Source of the DNA: Bacteroidota bacterium
Lineage (GTDB): Bacteria; Zhuqueibacterota; Zhuqueibacteria; Zhuqueibacterales; Geothermadaptataceae
Length of the DNA stretch: 11,368 nucleotides
Reading direction: 5' to 3'
NCBI GenBank assembly: GCA_011375275.1
Contig: DRLW01000518.1
Span: 1 to 11,368 of the forward strand
This document shows, piece after piece, positions 5,433-11,368 of this stretch (its first letter is position 1; each line of letters starts with the position of its first letter). Below the pieces are notes generated by a model, which saw nothing but the letters and a program-made list of their open reading frames with translations, was not told where the DNA came from and ran no database searches. The translations under genes were made by a program, and so were the position numbers.

Positions 5433-7680
5433 TTGCACCTTTATCTTCGGGTTTGGCTTCTGCCTGATATTTACACTTCGGGCAAGCCAGATAGTTTCCC
5501 TTCGCCTTTGAATACCGCTCTTCAAGATAGGGGTTTCCGCACGCCGGGCACTCCTGTGCCACCGGCCGGTTCCAGGTCGCGAATTTGCATTTCGGATAGT
5601 TGCTGCACCCGTAAAAGACTTTGCCGCGACGCGATTTTCTTTCCACGATATCACCATCACAGCCATCTTCCGGGCACTTCACGCCGACCGTAAAAGGGCG
5701 AACGTTCTTGCAGTCCGGATAGCCGCTGCAGGCGAGAAAGCGGCCGAAACGGCCGTTCTTCACGACCATATCCTTGCCGCACTTGTCGCACTTTTCGCCG
5801 GTGCTCTCCTCCGCCTTTTCCTCCAGAGGGCGGGTATAGCGACACTCGGGATAGCCGGTGCAGGCGATGAACTGCCCGTTGCGCCCCCAGCGGATGATCA
5901 GCGGTTTGCCGCACTCAGGGCATTTTTCATCTGTATCCTTGAGCAAATCTTCCTTTATTTCCGCTTTGCGCTCCTCGGTGGATTTGACGGCTGAACTGAA
6001 TGGTGAATAAAAATCCTGCACCACATCAAAAAAGTCCTTTTCCCCTGCTTCGACCTTATCGAGCTCAGACTCCATGTAAGCGGTGAACTTGACGTTGAAA
6101 ATCTCCGGGAAGTTGTTGACCAGAATACCGGAAACCGTCTTGCCCAGCTCTGTTGGCGCCAGTTGTCGCTTTTGTTTTTCCACATATTTGCGATTGAGCA
6201 GCGTGGAGATAATCGTCGCGTACGTGCTCGGTCGTCCGATGCCGAGGGCATCGAGCTCTTTGACCAGCGAGCTCTCGGTGAACCGTGCCGGTGGCTTGGT
6301 AAAGTGCTGTTTTGGCAACAGCTCGAGCAATTTCAACAGCTCTTTTTCCGAAAGGTTGTCCGGCAACCGGGAATTATCTGGTTCATCGTCACGGGTTTCG
6401 GATTCTTCGCGCGATTCCTCGTAAACCTGCAGAAAACCACGAAACTGGATGACCGAACCGGTAGCGCGAAAGAGAAAATTCTTACCCGCAGTGATGTCGA
6501 TCGTCGTCTGCTCCACGCGTGCGGCTTCCATTTGACACGCTACAAAACGATTCCAGATCAGCTCATAGAGTTTAAACTGCTCATCGGTGAGATAGCGGCG
6601 GATTTTCTTTGGAGGGCGTGCCATCGAAGTCGGGCGGATTGCTTCGTGCGCATCCTGAGCTGAGGATTTGACTTTAAAATGCCGCGGCGATTTCGGCAGG
6701 TATTCGCTGCCATAGTCGCGCATGATCATCTCGCGCACTTCCTGCAGAGCCTCGCCCGCGATGCGGGTCGAGTCCGTACGCATGTATGTGATCAGGCCCA
6801 CGCTGCCTTCGGGGCCCAGCTCGACGCCTTCATACAACTGCTGGGCGATCAGCATGATGCGCTTGGCCGTATAACCGAGACGGCGGGCGGCTTCCTGCTG
6901 CATCGTACTGGTGGTGAAGGGCGGGCTCGGCTGGCGGCGGATCGGCTTTTTGCGGATTTCCTTGATGCGGAATTCCTGATCTCTGATCTGATTGACGAGG
7001 TCTTTGGCCGCTTCCTCATTGCGGATTTCCGCCTTCTTTTTGCCGACCTTGAGCAAGCCGGCGGAAAAACGACCGCCCTTTTCACCTTCGAGGTTGGCTG
7101 TAATACTCCAATATTCTTCCGGGGTAAAGCTGTCGATCTCTGCCTCACGCTCAACGATCAGACGCAGGGCTACGGACTGCACCCGGCCGGCGCTCAGGCC
7201 TTTGTAGATGGTCTTCCACAGAATCGGACTGACCTTGTACCCCACAAGCCGGTCCACCACGCGGCGTGCTTTCTGAGCATCGACCTTGGAAAGATTGATA
7301 TCCGTCGGTGATTGCAGCGCATTTTTGACCGCGCGTTCGGTGATTTCATTGAACATTACCCGCTTGATATTGGAATTCTTGTCGCGGATTTCTTCGGCGA
7401 GATGTGCAGCGATGGCCTCGCCCTCGCGGTCCGGGTCAGTGGCGATATAGACGTTTTCCGAGGTCACTGCTGCTTTGCGCAGCTCGTTGAGCAGTTTGCC
7501 CTTGCCGCGGATGGTGATATATTCTGGTTCAAAATTTTTCTCGACATCAACTCCGAGACGCTGCTTCGGCAGGTCTTTGACATGGCCAACCGAAGAGCGA
7601 ACCGTATAATTCTTGCCGAGAAATTTGCTGATCGTCTTGGTTTTGGCTTCGGATTCTACAATGACTAATGATTTTCCCAT
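5413..7680 (-). CDS. topA: DNA topoisomerase I (type IA)
   Basis: Encodes 755 residues. TopA relaxes negative supercoils by cutting one strand through a phosphotyrosine link. The TOPRIM domain (about 1-115) carries E9 and TDPDREGE (81-88; D82, D84, E86). The core has GLSAGRVQSVALRLI (161-175), the active tyrosine Y299 in GLITYMRTDS, HEAIRPT (345-351) and LDALGIGRPSTYATI (477-491). The C-terminus has four cysteine ribbons: C587/C590/C607/C613, C631/C634/C651/C657, C669/C674/C692/C698 and C711/C714/C733/C736. The usual SPAKAKTI after E9 reads SEAKTKTI, a small departure from consensus. The start MGKSLVIVE fits the family, yet no clear Shine-Dalgarno lies within 15 nt upstream. It follows smg by 324 nt, and its last 20 nt overlap xerC. 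Confidence 0.97.
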   Translation of the reverse strand: MGKSLVIVESEAKTKTISKFLGKNYTVRSSVGHVKDLPKQRLGVDVEKNFEPEYITIRGKGKLLNELRKAAVTSENVYIATDPDREGEAIAAHLAEEIRDKNSNIKRVMFNEITERAVKNALQSPTDINLSKVDAQKARRVVDRLVGYKVSPILWKTIYKGLSAGRVQSVALRLIVEREAEIDSFTPEEYWSITANLEGEKGGRFSAGLLKVGKKKAEIRNEEAAKDLVNQIRDQEFRIKEIRKKPIRRQPSPPFTTSTMQQEAARRLGYTAKRIMLIAQQLYEGVELGPEGSVGLITYMRTDSTRIAGEALQEVREMIMRDYGSEYLPKSPRHFKVKSSAQDAHEAIRPTSMARPPKKIRRYLTDEQFKLYELIWNRFVACQMEAARVEQTTIDITAGKNFLFRATGSVIQFRGFLQVYEESREESETRDDEPDNSRLPDNLSEKELLKLLELLPKQHFTKPPARFTESSLVKELDALGIGRPSTYATIISTLLNRKYVEKQKRQLAPTELGKTVSGILVNNFPEIFNVKFTAYMESELDKVEAGEKDFFDVVQDFYSPFSSAVKSTEERKAEIKEDLLKDTDEKCPECGKPLIIRWGRNGQFIACTGYPECRYTRPLEEKAEESTGEKCDKCGKDMVVKNGRFGRFLACSGYPDCKNVRPFTVGVKCPEDGCDGDIVERKSRRGKVFYGCSNYPKCKFATWNRPVAQECPACGNPYLEERYSKAKGNYLACPKCKYQAEAKPEDKGANVTSSA

Positions 7681-8004
7681 ATGCGAGCAGTTATTTCACT
7701 TTCTGTGCAGTTCATTCAAATTTGAGCAGTCCCCTTGCAGGCCTTTCCTGACAAGAGCAATCGATAAACGACATGAAATGACTCGTGTTCCCCGTACAGC
7801 CAGTTTCATGGAAGTAGAGTTTGGATGTGAAAACAGTGATCAGTACAGCCAAATTGCAGGTTAGTGCGAGGATAATCCGGGAAGCCTCATGCTGCCGCAT
7901 CGCACGCCAGCGCGTACAGACGCTCCCGCTTGCTGGCAAACCACCCGGAATGCAGTCAAAAGTCAAAAGCATACTCGCCGGCAGAGGCGGCGTGCCGGAT
8001 TGCG
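7681..8004. other. 324-nt gap between smg and topA
   Basis: I see no convincing gene, promoter or terminator here. CCGGCA (7978-7983) and TGCCGG (7993-7998) form a 6-bp stem straight after the smg stop, with no U-tract. Other small signals are a palindrome TCAAATTTGA (7716-7725) just upstream of topA, and GTACAGCCA repeated at 7794 and 7843. A minus-strand reading frame of 86 codons (7712-7972) spans much of the gap but has no ribosome site. The region could be a long topA leader or the remains of a lost gene. Confidence 0.4.
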
Positions 8005-8475
8005 TCAGTGAATCGTTGGCGGCTTGTCGTCGATGTAAAAGGTATCACCAAAGGGATTGGAATTCTGAATCAGCAACGAGGTCGTGATCGCTTTGATCTC
8101 ATCGATGCCGATGTGTGCTGTGCCCAACATCATCGCGCGTTCGATGACGTGTTCGAGATCGACCTCATCGATGATATTGAGCTCGCGCAGTTGCAGAAGA
8201 TAACCATAAGCCTCTGGTTCGATAATCATCTGCTCGAGCTCGTGCAAAACACGAAAGGATTGGCTGGAAACAGGACCGGTATTTTTGTAAAGCTCTTCAA
8301 AATCATTCTTGATGCGGTCGATGATCCAACTGAAAGCCGAACTGATTTCCGACTGAGAATATCCACGGCTCAACAGATCCTGAGACAGAGATTCAAGCTT
8401 TTCTAACTTATTGTTTTTGTTCCCCTTAATCTGATCCATCAAAAAGACGATTATCTCGACTACGCGTTCGTTCAT
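8005..8475 (-). CDS. smg: Smg/DUF494 family protein
   Basis: Encodes 156 residues, the usual size for this family, whose biochemical role is unknown. The N-terminus NERVVEIIVFLMDQIKGN is typical, followed by LSQDLLSRGYSQSEISSAFSWI (about 32-53), a predicted helical region, then SQSFRVLHELEQMIIEPEAYGYLLQLRELNIID (about 72-104) and a helix ELEHVIERAMM-like ending near TSLLIQ. The protein looks entirely helical, soluble and acidic, without signal peptide or membrane segment. The gene sits just upstream of topA, an association also seen in gamma-proteobacteria, where smg neighbours topA and dprA. In-frame GTG at 8481 is only 1 nt from AGGAG, too close; ATG at 8475 has AGGAG 7 nt upstream and is preferred. 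A promoter at 8518-8545 likely drives it. Confidence 0.88.
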   Translation of the reverse strand: MNERVVEIIVFLMDQIKGNKNNKLEKLESLSQDLLSRGYSQSEISSAFSWIIDRIKNDFEELYKNTGPVSSQSFRVLHELEQMIIEPEAYGYLLQLRELNIIDEVDLEHVIERAMMLGTAHIGIDEIKAITTSLLIQNSNPFGDTFYIDDKPPTIH

Positions 8476-8482
8476 TCCCACG

Positions 8483-8487
8483 CTCCT
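8483..8487 (-). promoter_or_regulatory. Ribosome binding site fixing the smg ATG
   Basis: On the minus strand AGGAG ends 7 nt before the ATG at 8475. It would touch the alternative GTG at 8481, so it decides the start in favour of the ATG. Confidence 0.8.
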
Positions 8488-8517
8488 ACTGTATCACAGG
8501 CTCCGGATATTGGTCGC

Positions 8518-8545
8518 AATCTAAGAAATTCTCTTCGAAAGTCAA
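8518..8545 (-). promoter_or_regulatory. Sigma70-type promoter for smg and possibly topA
   Basis: On the minus strand TTGACT (8545-8540, 5 of 6 to consensus) and TAGATT (8523-8518, 4 of 6) are 16 nt apart. Start of transcription near 8511 would give a leader of about 36 nt before the smg ATG. Sequence upstream of it is AT-rich, including a run of eight T on the plus strand at 8582-8589. Confidence 0.6.
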
Positions 8546-8589
8546 GACCTTTTCAGGAATTTTAGTGAAATGAAATATTTGTTTTTTTT

Positions 8590-8617
8590 CAATAAGACCG
8601 CCTCTGATGGAGCGGCC
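8590..8617 (-). terminator. Weak terminator-like hairpin after secA
   Basis: On the minus strand GGCCGCTCC (8617-8609) pairs with GAGGCGGTC (8604-8596) around the loop ATCA, with two wobble pairs and one mismatch. TTATTG follows, a poor U-tract. It lies 68 nt past the secA stop and upstream of the smg promoter, where a terminator would be expected. Confidence 0.35.
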
Positions 8618-8684
8618 CTGCCAGGCTTTGGGACGAGAATTCACACACTGTTTTCGGCACACATTCTCCGTCGTGGAAGGCCGG

Positions 8685-11368
8685 TCAGGCATTTTTCCCG
8701 TGACATTTTTTATACTTTTTACCCGATCCACACGGACAGGGATCGTTGCGGCCGACTTTTTTATCAACCGTGACCGGCTGCTGTTTGCCAGCCTGCTCCT
8801 GACCTCCCCGTGCACCCGGCGCCTGCTGATGCCGCATCGCAAGCCCTTCAGCGCTCTCGTGGATCGCCCGCATCGGCCGCTGCTGGCGGCGCATCGTCAT
8901 CGTCTGCGGCTCAACATTGAGTTGCAGGCGGAAAATCAGCTCGACCACCTCGCGGTTCAGGCTGGAAATCATCTCCACAAAAGCCCGGTATCCTTCGGAC
9001 TTGTACTCGATCAGCGGGTCCTTCTGGCCATAAGCCCGCAGCCCGATCCCTTCTTTGATCTGGTCCATTTCATACAGATGGTCGCGCCACTTTTCGTCGA
9101 TTTTCTGCAACATGGCAAAACGCTCGACCTGGCGCATGATCTGTGGTTTGAAGGCCTTTTCCTTGCGCTCATAGGCGGCATGCGCCTCTGCGCGCAGCTT
9201 CTCCAGAATTTCTTCGCGCGGACTGTCCCCAGCCTCGTCTTCGCTTGCAAAAGGCCAGTCGCTGATGAACATTTTCTGGAACGCAAGGCGCAGCCCGGTC
9301 AGATCCCAGTCATCTGCATACGCATCTTCCGGGATGAACTCATCGACCATGGCCTGCACCTGTTCGTCGATCATCTCGAGGATTTCATCGCGCAGGTTTT
9401 CACCGCGCAGCGCGTGGTTGCGCCGGTCATAGATCACTTCGCGCTGCTGGTTCATCACGTTATCATACTCGAGCAGGTGCTTGCGAATATCGAAGTTCTG
9501 TGCTTCTACCCGCTTCTGTGCACGCTCGATGCTGCGCGAAACCATCTTGTGCTGGATAACCTCACCATCTTCCAGCCCGAGGCGGTCCATGATGCCCGCA
9601 ACCCGGTCTGAAATGAACAGGCGCATCAGATCGTCTTCCAGGGAGAGATAAAACCGCGACGAACCCGGGTCGCCCTGACGACCGCTGCGGCCACGCAACT
9701 GCAGGTCGATCCGCCGGGCTTCGTGCCGCCCGGTTCCGATGATGTGCAGCCCGCAGGGAACCTGCTCATAACAGCCATATTCTTCCAGATACGGGCACGC
9801 CGGCTCATCAGGGTTCGGCTCCACCAGAGCGCAATTGTTATGCCGGACAACACCGCTGCCCAGCTTGATATCCGTACCGCGCCCGGCCATATTCGTCGCA
9901 ATGGTCACTGCGCCGGGCTGCCCGGCACGCGCAACGATCTCGGCCTCTTTCTGGTGGTACTTGGCATTCAGCACCGCGTGCGGAACGCCCCGGCGCTTGA
10001 GCATGCGGCTGAGCACTTCCGACTCTTCGACAGAGGTCGTCCCCACCAGCACCGGGTGCTTGCGCTTGTGCATTTCGACAATTTCGTCGATGGTGGCGTT
10101 GTATTTTTCGCGCTTGGTGCGATAAATGCGGTCATCATAATCCTGCCTGCGCACCGGCTCATTGGTGGGGATAACCACGACATCGAGCTTGTAGATTTCC
10201 CAGAATTCGTTGGCTTCCGTCTCTGCTGTACCGGTCATACCGGCAAGCTTCTGGTACATGCGGAAATAATTTTGAATCGTTATGGTGGCAAGGGTCTGGG
10301 TTTCGTTTTCGATTTTGACGTTTTCCTTCGCCTCCAGCGCCTGGTGCAGACCATCGCTGTACCGGCGCCCGGGCATCAGGCGGCCGGTGAACTCATCGAC
10401 GATCATGACCTTGCCATCGGCCACCACATACTCTTTATCGCGTTCGAAAAGCGAATAGGCACGCAGCAACTGCTGGATGCCGTGAAGCTGCTCGGCTTTT
10501 TTGCTGTACTCGAGATTCAACTGTTCACGGCGCTTGAGTTTTTCTTCATCCGAAAGCGTTTCATCCTGTTCCAGCTCGCCGACTTTCTCGCTCAGATCGG
10601 GCAGAACGAACATATTCGGGTCGTTCGGCGACATGGCCTCGCGGCCCTTATCGGTCAGGTCGATAGTATGGGCTTTTTCATCGATGGCAAAATACAGCTC
10701 TTCGTCGATTTCCGGCATGCGCTTGTCGCGGATATAGTCATTTTCAACGCTGCGGATGAGCTTTTTCACCCCTGTCTCGTTCATCAGCTTCATCAGGCGC
10801 TTGTTCTTCGGTGCGCCCCGGGAGGCACGCAGCAACAGGATGCCGGCTTCATAATCTTTATCCTCCTCGAGCAGCTTCTCTGCCTCAGCGATCAGTTTGT
10901 TGACCAGGGTCGTCTGCATACGGAACAGCCGCTCTACCAGCGGTTTCATCTCGACGTACTGGTCATTGGAGGCCTCGACCGGCCCGGAAATAATCAGCGG
11001 TGTGCGCGCTTCGTCGATCAGCACGGAATCCACTTCATCGATGATAGCAAAGTGATGGCCGCGCTGCACCTGATCTTCCAGTCTCTGCGCCATGTTATCG
11101 CGCAGATAATCAAAACCAAACTCGTTGTTTGTTCCGTAGGTCACATCCGCCCCATAGGCCACGCGGCGCTGATCCGGCGACATGTCGTTGGTGATGTATG
11201 CTGCGGTGACGCCGAGAAACTCGAGCACTTTCCCCATCCACTCGCAGTCACGACGGGCCAGATAATCGTTGACCGTGATCAGATGCACTCCTTTGCCGGC
11301 AAGGGCATTGAGATACTGCGGGAATACAGCCACCAGAGTCTTGCCTTCGCCGGTTTTCATTTCAGCAA
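8685..11368 (-). CDS. secA: Preprotein translocase ATPase SecA (N-terminus outside the window)
   Basis: SecA is the ATP-driven motor that pushes unfolded preproteins through SecYEG. The 893 visible complete codons begin inside the Walker A region (AE then MKTGEGKT), so roughly the first hundred residues are missing. Numbering from that Met: DEVDSVLIDEA (108-118), the preprotein-binding domain, then FTGRLMPGRRYSDGLHQALEAKE (324-346), GMTGTAE (374-380), TNMAGRGTDIKLG (489-501), QLRGRSGRQGDPGSSRFYLS (554-573), the scaffold and helical wing, and a C-terminal zinc finger CPCGSGKKYKKCH (875-887) after a Gln/Arg-rich linker. Two insertions stand out: the long helical one between about 145 and 315, as in Bacteroidota-type SecA, and a stretch at about 504-536 with C510, C522, C530 and C536 between the GRGTDIKLG and GLHIIGT motifs. 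Stop is TGA at 8685. Confidence 0.97.
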   Translation of the reverse strand, partial: AEMKTGEGKTLVAVFPQYLNALAGKGVHLITVNDYLARRDCEWMGKVLEFLGVTAAYITNDMSPDQRRVAYGADVTYGTNNEFGFDYLRDNMAQRLEDQVQRGHHFAIIDEVDSVLIDEARTPLIISGPVEASNDQYVEMKPLVERLFRMQTTLVNKLIAEAEKLLEEDKDYEAGILLLRASRGAPKNKRLMKLMNETGVKKLIRSVENDYIRDKRMPEIDEELYFAIDEKAHTIDLTDKGREAMSPNDPNMFVLPDLSEKVGELEQDETLSDEEKLKRREQLNLEYSKKAEQLHGIQQLLRAYSLFERDKEYVVADGKVMIVDEFTGRLMPGRRYSDGLHQALEAKENVKIENETQTLATITIQNYFRMYQKLAGMTGTAETEANEFWEIYKLDVVVIPTNEPVRRQDYDDRIYRTKREKYNATIDEIVEMHKRKHPVLVGTTSVEESEVLSRMLKRRGVPHAVLNAKYHQKEAEIVARAGQPGAVTIATNMAGRGTDIKLGSGVVRHNNCALVEPNPDEPACPYLEEYGCYEQVPCGLHIIGTGRHEARRIDLQLRGRSGRQGDPGSSRFYLSLEDDLMRLFISDRVAGIMDRLGLEDGEVIQHKMVSRSIERAQKRVEAQNFDIRKHLLEYDNVMNQQREVIYDRRNHALRGENLRDEILEMIDEQVQAMVDEFIPEDAYADDWDLTGLRLAFQKMFISDWPFASEDEAGDSPREEILEKLRAEAHAAYERKEKAFKPQIMRQVERFAMLQKIDEKWRDHLYEMDQIKEGIGLRAYGQKDPLIEYKSEGYRAFVEMISSLNREVVELIFRLQLNVEPQTMTMRRQQRPMRAIHESAEGLAMRHQQAPGARGGQEQAGKQQPVTVDKKVGRNDPCPCGSGKKYKKCHGKNA

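Noticed and set aside
6679..7311. Plus-strand reading frame of 210 codons opposite topA
   Set aside because: Antisense shadow of topA with alanine/aspartate/phenylalanine-rich composition and no family resemblance.
7712..7972. Minus-strand reading frame of 86 codons between smg and topA
   Set aside because: No Shine-Dalgarno before its ATG, unusual cysteine/arginine-rich composition, no family resemblance, and it simply fills a non-coding gap.
8486..8842. Minus-strand reading frame of 118 codons overlapping the secA end
   Set aside because: It overlaps the SecA zinc-finger coding sequence in another frame and runs through the hairpin and smg promoter; its composition is arginine/serine-rich, as expected for an off-frame reading.
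8607..9611. Plus-strand reading frame of 334 codons opposite secA
   Set aside because: It is the antisense shadow of a well-conserved SecA coding sequence; histidine/leucine-rich composition typical of such shadows.

Overview
The window is a run of bacterial housekeeping genes, all on the minus strand, so transcription order is right to left. A PorV/PorQ-type outer-membrane barrel, a SecA with the long insertion usual in Bacteroidota and relatives, HprK in an evidently Gram-negative cell (MlaD, an outer-membrane barrel) and tRNA genes without encoded CCA point to the Fibrobacterota-Chlorobiota-Bacteroidota superphylum or a neighbour such as Calditrichota/KSB1. That placement is inference. G+C looks to be in the low-to-mid 50s by eye.

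Layout from the right edge: secA (8685 to beyond 11368, first part outside the window); a 209-nt gap with a weak terminator-like hairpin and a good sigma70-type promoter; smg (DUF494, 8005-8475); a 324-nt gap; topA (5413-7680), whose end overlaps xerC (4506-5432) by 20 nt; hpf (4123-4458), 47 nt further on with a perfect Shine-Dalgarno; a 472-nt gap with a palindromic repeat and a convincing intrinsic terminator; hprK (2622-3650, GTG start); a 300-nt gap holding a two-unit palindromic repeat bracketed by 11-bp direct repeats; mlaD (1392-2321); a strong promoter; tRNA-Phe(GAA) and tRNA-Thr(CGT); and a PorV/PorQ-like protein (132-1064).

The genes cover protein export (SecA), DNA topology and chromosome dimer resolution (TopA, XerC), ribosome hibernation (HPF), carbon-regulatory phosphorylation (HprK), lipid trafficking (MlaD), tRNA supply and an outer-membrane barrel. 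topA-xerC-hpf looks like one transcription unit ending at the terminator at 3918-3957, with smg probably feeding into it from the promoter at 8518-8545. The tRNAs have their own promoter and may be co-transcribed with the barrel gene.

I see no CRISPR array, transposase, phage gene or obviously new multi-gene system. The most unusual signals are non-coding (the repeat cassette at 2329-2582 and related sequence elsewhere), a four-cysteine insertion in the SecA motor, and an mlaD with no mlaE/mlaF beside it.
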